DNA from: Favolaschia claudopus
Lineage: Eukaryota; Basidiomycota; Agaricomycetes; Agaricales; Mycenaceae
Assembly: GCA_037176885.1 (NCBI GenBank)
Contig: JAWWNJ010000001.1
Coordinates: forward strand, 3,720,001-3,784,000
DNA length: 64,000 nt
Reading direction: 5' to 3'
Position 1 is the first letter of the stretch. The number at the start of each line of letters is the position of its first letter. The translations under genes and the position numbers were made by a program. The notes under the pieces were generated by a model. That model was not told where the DNA came from. It made no database searches and was given only the letters and a program-made list of their open reading frames with translations. This document shows positions 52,189 to 63,842 of the stretch, in pieces.

Positions 52189-55100
52189 TTACATGCCATA
52201 GCCGAACGACCTCTGGTACGGGTCGCTAGAAAGAGAGGCGGTGAGCGCCGCACCACCGAAAGGGCTGATGCCTGCGAACCCGGCGGAGAGGCCGCCCGCG
52301 TGGTGAGAGGATGACAAGCCAATGTGGCTGGAATTACCCTGGAGCACGTAGCCGTCGATGGACTGCCCAAGACTGTGATGCTGAGGAGCCAAGTGTGTCT
52401 GGCCAAAAGACGATCCACCGTAAAGGCCGCTCTGACCTGGCGTAGATGTCGGCGAGTCCGTTAGTGTGCAGGCCAGAAGACATATGGCGGCTCTGAGGAA
52501 CCATGCCTTGCGTTCCCAGAGGGGCAAGGGACTGAGAGTGCTGGTATCCACCTCCGCCGAAGTGGTCCATCTGTTCGCGCTGTAACTTGTTTTGAATACG
52601 CTTGCCATACGGAGTGTTTCGAATCAAGGGCAGAACGGGGCGAATGCCTTCCACGAGTAACGCACGCTGCGTGGGTTCGGCGTAGTCCAAAGCGGTCTGC
52701 GAAGCGTCAACGGATCGTTACTATACTGAGCAAATTGCTTACCTGAACACAATAATTGCCGTACGAGTCGCGCAGAAGCTTCTCAAGTCGCGTACGGTTC
52801 AGCAGCTCCTCGATCAGGATCTTACGAGTGTTGTGTTCCGCGACACGGATACACTGCGGGGACGGGCACCGTTGGCAACAGGCATCAGCATATAATGATC
52901 TCCGCACCTTCTCGATGACATTGGAGCTGAACTTCTGAACGGACAAGGCGCATACGTTGCCGGTGAACTGACGAATAACAGCATCGCTGAACCTGTTGTC
53001 GTTCAAATCGAGGATGTATTGCACGACCTAGAAACCACTGGATGAGTGCTGGAAAAAATTCGGAGAATAAAGTGACAAACGTAGTTGCCATAAGGGTCCT
53101 GGACAAGGGTGAGAGCGTTGAAAGTGATCTCGTTCACAAGCTGGATGCGCTGATGGTCCTGAAGCGTGGTCGAATGCAGCGCTGAAGAACGCAGCAGCCG
53201 TGACGGTGAGTAGCGACCTCGACGCAGTTGGCAGCGACAGCATTGTAGATGAACTGCACAGAAAAGTCTTAGCGCAATAGTCTGAGCAGCATATGGAAAT
53301 CACATGCCTGGTTGTCCTCCGGCGCTAACTTGTTCAAGCACTTCTGTATTACATGGTTGCCGTTGAGGTCCTTGATGAGCACAACCACATGGAGGCTGAG
53401 AGCGACGATGATGGAGTGAATCTGCGTATTATAACGAGCATCGGCCTATAGAATGGCTCGTCAGTTTTTTTATATAAAGATAGATGGACAGAACAATTCT
53501 CACCTGTCGACGGTTCGACAAGAAATCAATCATCTTCTGAACGGCCCGGGTACCATGCATGTTCAGCGAGATGTTGACCAAGTCCTGCGCAACGGAGTCG
53601 CAGATGACATTGCGCTGCTCGTCCGTCGAATACTCCAACAACTTCTGGCAGAGGTAATTGCCGAAGGGGTCTTACAAAGAGAAAAATGAGTTCGGGCTTC
53701 AGTCGAAAAGATCAAGACAACATACCCGTCATCAGGTCCGCAAAGTGGCCAAAAGTCTCGCGGAAGATCATATCCCTGTGCTCCGCAGAGCCCTCTTCCA
53801 ACTTCTTCTGCAGGTACCTGCACCCATGCTGATCCTTGCAGAGCGCAGGAATCTCTCCTTGCAAGTCCTCAAGGCGGGTCCCGGCGAACCGGTTGACTGT
53901 CAGAAAAAAATCCTGAGAACCAACCAGACAAGAATAGAGACAGGGACCTACACTCGCGATCCATATCGCCGCGCTTGTGCTTCGGGCCATGTAGACCATT
54001 CATCTTGCCATCGCCCGCGCCAGAGTTGGCCCTCGCAGGGAGACCTAAACCATAACGGGACCCATTATGATGATAAAGAGCCGTAGAACCGCTAGTGCCG
54101 TTAGCATTGGCACTTCCACGACCGCCGGATTCGAAACCGTACGAGTTATATCCATTCCCGTCGAGCCCATTGAGGCCGTACACCGAATCCATCCCACCGT
54201 TGTATTGCTGTTGATGAAACAAGCATGAGGACTTGATAAGAAAACGATGGCAAAAAGATATACCTGGAGCGAGTCGTCCAATCCACCGCCCTGAATGGAG
54301 TTGAAAGTCAGGGAAGCACTGTCGTATTGACCGGATGGGAGCCGCGACAGAGAAGCTTGAAGGTCACTCGCACTGACCGCACTGTCACCAACAACCGAGA
54401 GACGGCCATTGAGAGCTTGACCATCCGAAGTGAGCGGAGTGCCCGGTGACTTGAGGATGTGAACCGCACTGTTCGCGATCCCGAGAGGAGTGGCGGGAAC
54501 AGACCGAGTGGTGCCATTCAAGCTATCCAGGAGACTGGGGGGCGAACCGCGACGAGAGTTGGGCAGCTGAGAATGAGCGCCGTGGTTTCCAAGTTGCGAG
54601 TGCTGTTGGAGGAGCGGGGTCGCGGAGGCCGACACTGTGTTCAATTTGCCGACGGATGCCTCGTTGGACGCCGCAGAGAGAGTCAAGTTCGGGTTTGTCA
54701 CAGTACGACGATCAGCCCTCAATGCTGCCTCGGGGAGAGGAGCGCGGTTGGAACCGGCGAACTGGGGCCATTCCGACGATTTGTCGCGGGTCTCGAGGGT
54801 ACGAGTGGCAAACGAAGCACGAGGGGACGTCTGGGAGATGTGGGCCAGATCCAAGGCGGCCGAAGACGAGGTCTAGATGTCGAGATGAATATGTAGAGCA
54901 TATGTTCAAAAGTTTTGTTGTACCTTGCCCGCAAACGAGTTGTACTTGTCATCGTCCGAAGTCGGAAGGTTCCTCATAGCATCTAAAAAACAAATTCAGA
55001 CAAAGAGAATGTAGCACAAATGATAAACACATACTGTGCATTTCCTGGTCGAGCTGCTCATCCAACATCATACCAGCATTGTAAGTGCTAGCATAACGAG

Positions 55101-55919
55101 CGCCTTCATCATCACCATAACGCGACGAGCTACGCGTCAAAATGGAAGCCGTGACCGGGACAGGACCGGGTGAAGCACGCTCTCCAGCCAACGACAAACC
55201 CTGCAAATTTCCAGCCAATTCCTCGTCGTACTCGCTGGCCGAAGTGCGGCGGCTAGCAGGCATACTCTTAGCACCCGCGGCGCGGCTGAAACCATTGTTG
55301 CCAGCAGTAGTCAAGTCCGGGGACAAGTTGACGGACGGCGCGTAGGTGACCGACTTCCGTTTGTCTGAAACTGCGGTCCCAACCGCCTTCGAGAGGGTCT
55401 CGGCGTCAAAGTTCTGAGAACGCCTGTTCAGTGCTGGGTGATGTTCGCCGTTAAGGACTGCGTTCACGCGGGGTGGCGTGGTAGGCGCAGAGACGGCGAG
55501 GTGGTTCATACCACCATTAGCGGAATCGTACGGAAGGTTGAGAAGCTCCTGGGCCTGCTGCTGCTCGAGCGCACGCATTTGGTCCTCGAACATCTTGCGC
55601 TGGAGAAGACGTTGACGCTCATGTTCAAGACGCTTAAGCTCGACACGCTAAAAAGATGAAGACGGTGTCAGCAATGGGTTCTCAGCTCCTCCGCCACTCG
55701 CAGTGCTCACAGCAGACATATCTGGCATGTTAGTGCCCAATCTCGCGGCCTGAGGCATAGAGAGCGAGGCTCGACAACACTGCGAGTGTGTGCGGAATAG
55801 AGAGAGTCACGTACGGAATCAGCGAGGTCAAGAAACGCAGGGGGACTCTGTTTCCTGTCGTCGGCGGGAGAAATATTATCGGTGGGTGAATTTATAGAGG
55901 ATTCAGAAGGATTCATCAT
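52189..55919 (-). CDS. Pumilio/PUF-family RNA-binding protein
   Basis: Binds mRNA 3' UTRs and represses or localises them. ATG 55917-55919 (MMNPSESSINSPTDNISPAD); a short exon AARLGTNMPDMSA leads to a coiled coil (RVELKRLEHERQRLLQRKM). Then comes a long Ser/Asn-rich disordered region. Eight PUF repeats follow across short exons, with RNA-reading helices HGCRYLQ, FGNYLCQ, HGTRAVQ, NGNHVIQ, HGCCVLQ, YGNYVVQ, FSSNVIE and YGNYCVQ. By the known PUF code these read 5'-UGUAUAUA. The tail after repeat 8 is Gly/Ser/Gln-rich and ends QRSFGYGM at 52189. The tail frame holds only if a 70-nt GC-AG intron (52437-52506, branch CACTAAC) is removed. Over 900 residues. Closest in layout to Puf3/PUM1-type proteins. 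Confidence 0.9.
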
Positions 55920-56859
55920 TTTAAGGTTGCGGGTGACTTCTCCAGGGCAGTAAAGGACAGAAAACAAAGCGAAGGGAGAAAGAGGGCGAAAACGAGAAGA
56001 CTAGTTGCACAATGGATTGCTAGACATGGGATTGGATTGAGCTGAAAGGAATAGCCACCATCAATTGACATACCTTGAAAGCTGATTTTGAGCCCGGTCT
56101 AATGGGATTGTTGATACAATGCGGCGAGTAGGCTGTGGGGGAGAGTGAGGGGGGAGGATAAGAGAGAGAAGGAGCGGAGTTGACCCTTTTGAGAGCTCCA
56201 GATTCTGTCCGAGAAAAGGGAGCCCAAGGTGGTAGACTAAGTAAGAGTGAATAAACCCGTCGTCAGCTAACTGAACCGGCGGCTATGCCACTTTGATGCC
56301 CTTTGTTTGCCGCCAGACGCACCTATTTCGTATTTCTTTTCTACCCTTCACACTAATCACATTTCCAGCCCGAAACCCGCCCCGCCGTTGCCATTTCATC
56401 CCAAATCGTCTGATTTTCCCCAAATTTTTTACTGAATCTGGCCGCCGTGTTCCATGCGACCTGCATCAACACATCTTAGCGCAACTTGCTCCATTCAAAC
56501 GGCCCTGGACTCGGCTCGTAGATACTCGTCTTTTGTTAGTGAATCATACAGAGCACTTGGGTTGTTGTAGGTCTATGATGGATAGTCGGGGTATCCAGGT
56601 TTGGCATATTTCTACAAGTACGATTCATTTCATACAACTGCTGCAACCTACTCTGCGCACACGACTTCGACATCGTCATGTATAAACATCACCGCAATCA
56701 TCCTTCGAAAATTGAATCGACCCGCGGTTGCATTTTTCGACGCGAGCTACCGCGGAAACGCTTTCACCCCGGATCGTCGCGCGAAATCCTGAGAAAAAAA
56801 AACACGGAGACTAAGAGCTCCTGAGAGCTCGCGTATAACGTATAATATCATTAAGCACC
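55920..56859. other. PUF promoter and UVRAG 3' flank
   Basis: Both neighbours are on minus, so this contains the PUF gene's promoter and leader plus the 3' end of the UVRAG-like transcript. Contains short purine-rich runs and CT-rich patches at 56.1-56.4 kb. The open frame at 56293-56685 has no recognisable domain. Confidence 0.45.
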
Positions 56860-59800
56860 TCATTTAACAGGCTGCGTAACCGGAGGCGGAGGATGCGCTG
56901 GCGCAGTCGCATGGACAGGAACCTCGCCTAGCTTTTCCGACCCCCGCTCAGCCCCATTCAAAGTTGTCTCCGCTGCCTCTTCCGTCATCCCAACATCTCC
57001 CGCCACGACATCTCCCCGAATGGTACGCCGATCTTCCTCGTCCTCCAACTCCTCATTGACATTGACAGCCACCTCAGCCGCGGGTGCCACGTCGTTAGTC
57101 TTCGCCACTGGTGGTGTTGGTGTTGCCCGAATAGCAGACGGATACCTTGCGCGTAAAAACCCAGCTATAGGCGAGAGCCCAATAAAAGATCGCCCCTTCT
57201 TCGCAGTGTCAGTAGTCGTAGGAGTCGTGGACCCACTCGCAGGCGGCGTATTCCCCTCAGCAGGCAACTCTTCATTATGTTGCGCCTTAGGCGTACTCGA
57301 CCCAGTTTCCGTCACAGGCGACTCGGCTCTGGGTGATTCCAGACCGGTGAGGCCCTGCTCAGGGGAATTGGGCACCCGCGGACCTCTACAGTCAAAAGTC
57401 GTTTTAACGTCATTGTGACTTCCGGAAAAAAATTCCGTGCACACCAAGCGCAACGGCGAAATAACATACCTTAATTGCACGCCCTCTCCGTCGGTTAGTG
57501 TCAAAAGCAAGTTCTTCAGGTTCGGTAGGGTATGCCGCATATCCAAAGCACGTAGATCACGGTCCGCCATCAACTAGAAAATCGAATCGTATCCCGTCAG
57601 CATAGCAACCACACCAACACCACAACTCAACAAACTAACCAACTCAATATCTTTGTTCAACAGAAACACACCATACTCAAACCGGTATGTGTCCACGCCC
57701 TTCGAAAACAAAGGAAACCTAATTGCTTAAACACATCAGACGAAAGAAGAAGAATAAAAAAATCGCCCCGCCAATCAAAAGGCCAAGAACCAGAAAAAGG
57801 TAAATAAACGTACATTCGTGGCCCAACCATGGCAGAAATCCCGTCGCGTATCATGCTTCTGCTCCCGATGCAAGTAATAGGGTACACCAGGCCTTTGCCC
57901 AAATAGGCCGCAAGAAGCTGCACCACTTGCGCAACGTAACCTAGCGCTGTCGCGACAGCTTCGTCCGTGACATCTTTATGCGCCGGAAGAAAGAGTGGAG
58001 GCGCAGGGTCCGACGCGGTGAGAGGTATCGGCAGCGGGACATCCAGAATGGTGTATAACAAATCTGGAGGCGAGAGCAGTTCGATGGGAAAGATCGTTGA
58101 GAGCGTTGAAATGAGAGTGGTGCGGGTGGGTGTGAAACGACTCTGCAGGGTTATGAGTTCGGTTCTATACATTCCATGAGATTTCACCGAATCATAAATT
58201 TGAACAACTCACCGTGCAGTTGAAACTTGCTCTTCTGTTGCGTCTTCCGAATCCACGTCTTCATCCCGCAGTTCTTGAGCCAATGCAAGCATCTCCCGTC
58301 GTTCTTGCAGTTGTTGTCGACGTAGCTCAATTTTCTCTTTCACTACACGCATTCGAAAATCAACAAATGTTTGATATAAATTGAGCTGCTTACGAATTTC
58401 AGACTGGTCGTAGACCGCAGCAACATTCTTGCGCAAAGCCTGTACCAGGGATTCACGCTCAGAAACTTCCCGTCTCTGTCAGATACTAAGTCGCAGCAAA
58501 ATTGAACAACACAAAAATACCAACCAGGGCCGACGTCGTGTCTCCTTCCAAAACCTTGTCAATCTCCCGAACAACGTCGTTGAGCGAGACCTGATTATCC
58601 TGTATCGACGACTGCAGCATCGCCAGCCTGCATCCAGATCTGCTCAGAAAAATTTGATCCCGCATGCGAAAAAACCGACGAACTTGAAGAGATCTTGCCA
58701 ACCAGCAGTCCTGACCCTATCCCGCTCCGCATCACCCGCCCCCGCCCCCCTCCGATGTCGCCTCCGACTCAGCGCAACAACATCAACTCCCCCCGCCCCA
58801 TTCTCAGCAGTCGTCGAAAACTGCACCGTCGAGCCCTCCCCTACGACTTTCTTCACAGTCTTCACCCCCGATTCAGGATCCGACGCATACCCCGCTTCCA
58901 CAGACGGGCTGGGGGACCTCCTATCGGATTTCGTGCTCGCTGGAGGGAGGTAAAACGTTCGACCGGGCGGGTGCAGCGTAACCACGAGCGCGTTAAACGG
59001 GAGTTGTGTCTGCAGGGGCAAAAAAAAATTAACAAAACTGAATGAAGATTCGACGGAAACGTCTTACGTCGTCTTGCAAAGGCAGCAGCTGCCCCATATC
59101 CAAATTCCACTCCTCCAAAACCCTCCACCCCTCGTCCTCACTCCCATCCCGGCCGCTCTCCTCCTTTTGCTTCCCCTTGCCCGAAACAGTTTCCGAGTTC
59201 CTCAATTCCTCTCCTACCTTTCCCCATAACTCTATATTCAACCTCTGTCCGCTGGGATTGCTCCAAAACCCAGATTGTACGTCCATTGTAAATAAGGGAT
59301 TCGTAGATGGCCGGTGTACAGGGGATATATAGTCGGGAAGGAGTGGTGCAGCGGACGAGGGGGAAGCAGAGCGCGGTGGCGGCGGCGGAGGTGTCGCAGA
59401 CCGAATCCGCGGGGTAGACGGCGGTGTCTGAGGCGGAGGAGATTTACGAGAGGACGGAGAAGACGGTGTGGCTGCCTTGCCGTTGGGTCGTAGAACGGAA
59501 ATCGAAGCAGACTTGGGGGTGTGTTTCGTTGAAGGTGAGGTAGGGGAAATCGGCGTGTCCCGCCGACCGTTGGCTGTCGCCTTGTCCATGGAAGGACTGA
59601 GTGGAGAAGGCTTCACGCCTTTACGAGGCACTACACCGTTGGGAGCTTTGGGACTTCGTGGGGAGGTAGGAGGGTTGGAGGGGACAGGGGACGGAGGGGC
59701 GGCGGAGGTGGAAGGGGAGCTGGGACCGGCAACAGCCAAATCCGAGGATGGCTCGACTGAAACGGCAATGAAGGTTTCAAAGAGACGCGACTTGATAACT

Positions 59801-60371
59801 TTCTCAAGTCCAGTTTGCGAGTGGTCCGGCAAATTCGACGCGAACGGTACGACGGAGGAAATTACTGTCGAAGTGCTCGGGAGAGCGGCAGAGGACTGGA
59901 TCGAGGAGTTGAGGGAAGACGACAGGGATGTTGTGCGAGGTCGGTGTCCTCTGATAGTTGGTGCTTGACGAGTAGCAGGGCTTCCTCCTCCCCCAAAACT
60001 AAGACGCAGACTCCTTCGTTTCGTTCCCCTCGAATCAGTCAGCGAATGGGTGTCCTCGTCTCCGAGACTATCATCAGACTTGAGGCTCTTGAATGTGCCT
60101 ACAGAATTGGTAGATATTCGTCTGCCGCGCTTCTTGGAGAGAGTAACATCGAGGTCATCGGAGAGATATCCCGGGGCAGTAAATTGGGATTGTTCTGAAG
60201 GTTGAGAGAGCGCAGAGGCAAAGGCATCGCGGACAGGGAACGCGGTGAGGTTGCGCACTTGGATGGCAGTAATATGTCGTACACGGCGCTAAAGTACGTT
60301 GAGAATGCGTCTAAACGAGTGAGGAGAGGATGGACCTGGGAGAAGGCGGACACTTCTGAGCCCTCAGCCAT
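56860..60371 (-). CDS. UVRAG/Vps38-like subunit of PI3-kinase complex II
   Basis: Partner of Beclin-1/Vps30, Vps34 and Vps15 in endosome sorting and autophagosome maturation. ATG 60369-60371 gives MAEGSEVSAFSQ; an intron ending CTTTAG joins RRVRHITAIQVRNLTAFPVR. A long Pro/Ser-rich insertion (about 59.4-60.1 kb) precedes the C2-like part (QSGFWSNPSGQRLNIELWGK, WRVLEEWNLDMGQL, then TQLPFNALVVTLHPPGRTFY). Coiled-coil helices follow (VREIDKVLEGD, RRQQLQERREMLALAQELRD). The C-terminal BARA2-like domain reads RTELITLQSRFTPTRTTLIS, ALGYVAQVVQLLAAYLGKGL, VYPITCIGSRSMIRDGIS and DLRALDMRHTLPNLKNLLLT, stop 56860. The YPI...GSRS...D motif is the family hallmark. Length over 800 residues because of the insertion. 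Atg14 is the alternative, but the N-terminal C2 favours UVRAG. Confidence 0.83.
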
Positions 60372-60502
60372 CGTCGAGGGTAAGCCGGTCGCCAGCCAGC
60401 CAGTGGAAGCAGAACAAGAGAGTTGGTTGATCGCTCGGCTAATTGACTTCAACTCAAACCACTTTCATCGGCAAATACACTTGGAATCTCTTAGTGGTTA
60501 TT
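60372..60502. promoter_or_regulatory. Bidirectional promoter, UVRAG-like / coiled-coil gene
   Basis: 131 bp between two divergent start codons; must serve both genes. No TATA box seen. Confidence 0.5.
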
Positions 60503-62120
60503 ATGCCTCCCAAACCACGACCTTTGCACAGGAAAGCATCTGTATCTAAAGCAGCGACTGCAGCAGCAGCCTCCTCCGATCCTGTAAAATCTCAACAAGA
60601 TGCAGCCAAATCCATGCCACCTCCCCCAGACCCACTCCCACCGGGAATTCTTATTCCTGAAGTAACCGCTCTGTCTGCTTGTCTCAAAAATGCTGTCGTC
60701 AAAACTGGTCAGCTCTATGGCTTTTATGCAGATACGCGCAGGCTGTACGTATATCATGTGGGGAACTCGAATTCATCGTGTTCAATAAATTCAGTTTGAT
60801 CCAAAACTATGCTCCTGCGCCTCCACAATCTTTGACTGCCGGACTGGGGCGCGAACTCGAAAAATACGACCAGCTCTGCGATTCCATTGAATCGCAATTG
60901 GCAAGTTCATTCGTTTTCGTTGACTTCATGTGCCTCACCGAAGACAGCTTCGAGCAATTTCCGTGCTGCAACGAGACCTTGGCCGAGAGGAGCGGCGTAT
61001 AAAGGAAGCTGAGGCGGAGGCGGAAGCAAAAGCAAACTCAATAGCTGGACGAACGCGGTCTGCATCGCGCTCTCCGACATCTACCCGTACAGCTCTCCCA
61101 CCCATGGAAGTTACAACAAACATGGAGGGGTCACCACCACCCGTAGCAGATCCTGCTATGTCTCCTACCCTCTCGAATTCCTCAATCGCAGGTCGTCGCC
61201 CATCTGCCATCTCTATTTCTTCCCTCCAGCGGCCGAACCTCCCTCTGAAGCTCGATCTGTCCTCCAGCGCTCTCAGAATAACTGCCGAAGAAGCCTCTCT
61301 CTTCTCCCAAGGCCTCGCCTCTCCCGTCACCCTCGCCCCACGCTCCGCACGCCCCTACGGCCCCAACGAGCTCCCCCCCGAAATCATGGCAGCCCTCGCC
61401 TCCGCCTCCGCCACCGCCGACCCCCAGCCGCGCCCCGTCGACATCGATCTCACCGGCGCCGATAACCCGGCTCCCGACGTCGACATGGCCACGATCGGCA
61501 ACACCGCCGACAAGCCCATCGAACTCGACCTCGACGCGATGGAAATCGACCGCGCCATGTCTGATCTCTTCGGCGACACCGCCGACTCAAATTCCAATGC
61601 CGGCGACGGACTGTTCACGCCTGTGGTCCCCGTGCCGGATATCGCGCACACGCTGGGCGGCGCGGACGGGACGAATATTAAGGTCGAGGAGGAGAGTTTT
61701 TTGAATGCGTTGAGCGGGGACGGCGAGGATGTGTTCGCGTCCTTGCGCGGCTCACATGGCCCGCAAGCTGCCCCGGGGTCCGCTGGCCCGCCCCCGTCCA
61801 TCCTCGCCAGTTTTTCCCAACAAATGGGAGAAGGGACTTCGGACGCGGCGAACCAGCCAGGTGGTTCCAATCCTACGTCGTACGACCTCGAGTCGCTCGA
61901 TCTCACGAATCTCGGGGCTGGATTCTTCGAGAATGCTGAGCACACGGATATGAATGCGGACATGAATATTTTCGATATGGAGGAGCTGCTTAGTATGGGT
62001 GGGGAGGAGGAAAATGGACATGGAGGGCAAACGACGGGAACGAATGGAAATGCGACGACGGAGACGGTATTGGATCCTGCTGTTAAAACGGAGCACTATG
62101 TGCCGGGCTTAGGGATTTAA
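60503..62120 (+). CDS. Acidic coiled-coil protein, function unknown (possibly transcriptional)
   Basis: No family was recognised with confidence. Exon 1 60503-60744 (MPPKPRPLHRKASVSKAATA..., a Pro-rich basic start, then LIPEVTALSACLKNAVVKTG and QLYGFYADTRR). Intron 60745-60794, exon 2 (NYAPAPPQSLTAGLGRELEK, YDQLCDSIESQL). Intron 60901-60947 has a GC donor (GCAAGT) and joins LRAISVLQRDLGREERRIKE and an EAEAEAEAKA run. The rest is Ser/Pro-rich, then strongly acidic with short hydrophobic-acidic clusters (LDLDAMEIDRAMSDLFGDTA and MNIFDMEELLSMGGEEENG) that look like activation domains. About 500 residues. The helical N-terminus with an acidic tail recalls Mediator tail subunits, but this is only a resemblance. 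Confidence 0.65.
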
Positions 62121-62532
62121 AAAATACAGTGACTACAGCAAAGACTACAGAGTACAGTCGTAGTTACGCGAGTTGTAACAAATGCAAACAAAACGTCTTG
62201 TTTTCCGCTACCACCAGCACAGTGAGTTCTCTTTTCGATTTCGCTCTTTGCATGATGTTTTCTTGTAATTTGCGTTCGACTGGAGTGTATCCCATACCAA
62301 AGGGATGGCTTGCCGGCTGTCCTGGGATACACGACATGAGACAACTACTTTTCTCTGACTTTTTTTGTTGGCTCTTCTTCTACTTGGTCGCTGACTCTAT
62401 TCCTCTCTAGGGTTTGGGATAACTTGATCAATGTGAGGAGGCATTCGCGGTCTTCACAGCTGTGTTACAATATCATTACATCTCTGAATCTGATGTCTAC
62501 TACTTAGTAAACTTACTTTGTCCATCCCATCC
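62121..62532. other. Spacer upstream of UBX gene
   Basis: Same-strand spacer of 412 bp: 3' UTR of the coiled-coil gene and promoter of the UBX gene. T-rich tract at about 62346-62405. No gene seen. Confidence 0.5.
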
Positions 62533-63709
62533 ATGTCTGAACAACCACCACCCCCGATTGAGGCTGTATTCGCGCCCTCTGAAGTTCCAATAGATACCAC
62601 TGCTGCTTCTGCTACACCATCTGCCGCCCCCACAGCACCAACAGCCGACCCAACCCCCGAACCAACGCCAGCAGTCACGCCCTCTTTCAAAGTCTACAAA
62701 CCCTCCTCATCCTCCGCCGCGCCGCCCCGTACGCCCGCCTCTCCCACCCACGTTCCTACTAGTTCACTCACACATATCATGCATCCATGCATCGGTTAGC
62801 GCCCCTCCCCGACGACTACTTCACACCCACCGCAGCGGATCTCAAACAAGCGCAAAATACCCTCAGCGCGCGCACACAAGCGCTCAACGATGCGCCGCTC
62901 CAATTACGTGCCGTCCGTGAGGCGTCGGAGAAGGCGAAGCGGGATCGATGGCCTAATGTGCGTCTGTCCGTTCACGTTCACCCACTTACTAAACCCTACC
63001 TACGTCTGCTTATTCAACTCACTGACATGTAAATCGCCAACAGACGACAATTCGCATAAAATTCACCGATCGCACCCAACTCGAGAAAGTCTTCCCCTCG
63101 AATAGCAAGATACGCGCCGTCTATGCGTTCGTACGAGGGTCGCTCAGGGAAGATATCCAGCCGATTAAATTCGTGTTATGTATGTCCGCCGCTGCCCTAC
63201 CCTCTGCAGTATCGTTATCCTGACTTTGAATCGCTGTTTTCGCTCCTACGCAGACCAACCCCCGAAACGCGACCTCAAAGTATCCGATCCCGCTGTCCGC
63301 GATCTGACTCTCTCGGACCTGAACCTCGCGCCGTCGTCGGTACTGTTACTCCGATTCGAAGACACCGCGCGTGCGGAGGAAGTTCGGGCTCTCAATGGTA
63401 TGTCCTTCGTCCTTTGTGTAGCTCCCATTTGAACACTGTGTTATGTGTACAGGTTCCGGCGTATCCGCGCCTCTAGCGCCGGAAGTCCTCGCGGAGGCAA
63501 TTGATCTCCCCGCCCCGCCCGTCATCGCAGCGTCGTCTTCGTCAAATTCTGCCTCAAATTCGGATTCAAAGAGCGGGGGCACCACGATGAGTACATTGGA
63601 GAAGAAGATTCCTAAATGGTTGAAGATGGGTATAAGTACGTTCTCACCGTGTTATTGTGTCGCCATCGTTTGCTCACTTCTTTCCTTGTTTTTGCTGCCA
63701 GAGAAATGA
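62533..63709 (+). CDS. UBX-domain protein of the TUG/ASPSCR1 (Ubx4) type
   Basis: Adaptor that binds the p97/Cdc48 ATPase. ATG 62533 (MSEQPPPPIEAVFAP) opens a Pro/Thr/Ala-rich linker. A short intron ending GGTTAG (62798) leads to LPDDYFTPTAADLKQAQNTL, the conserved block before the UBX fold in this family, and KAKRDRWPN. The next exons form the UBX domain: TTIRIKFTDRTQLEKVFPSN, IRAVYAFVRGSLREDIQPIK, then QPPKRDLKVSDPAVRDLTLS and LNLAPSSVLLLRFED. The tail has SSSSNSASNSDSKSGG and KKIPKWLKMG, ending at 63709 after a last intron and a tiny exon. About 270 residues, shorter than animal TUG because the N-terminal ubiquitin-like domain is missing. The QPPK loop stands where other UBX domains have the FPR p97-contact turn. 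Confidence 0.82.
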
Positions 63710-63842
63710 GGATCAATAGAAGATATAGCTGTATACTAATTATCACATGTACTATACCACTCTTTCGTGCCACTCTCTTGTGAAGACTTAGCTTTCTTCT
63801 CCTTTCGTTGCCCTAGGCATTGTCACCGCAATTCTCACTAAC

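Noticed and set aside
56293..56685. 130-codon plus ORF between PUF and UVRAG genes
   Set aside because: No recognisable domain and located in the expected PUF promoter/leader region.
58695..59968. Plus-strand ORFs opposite the UVRAG-like gene
   Set aside because: Antisense to the Pro/Ser-rich insertion and C2-like exons; composition mirrors the minus-strand coding sequence.
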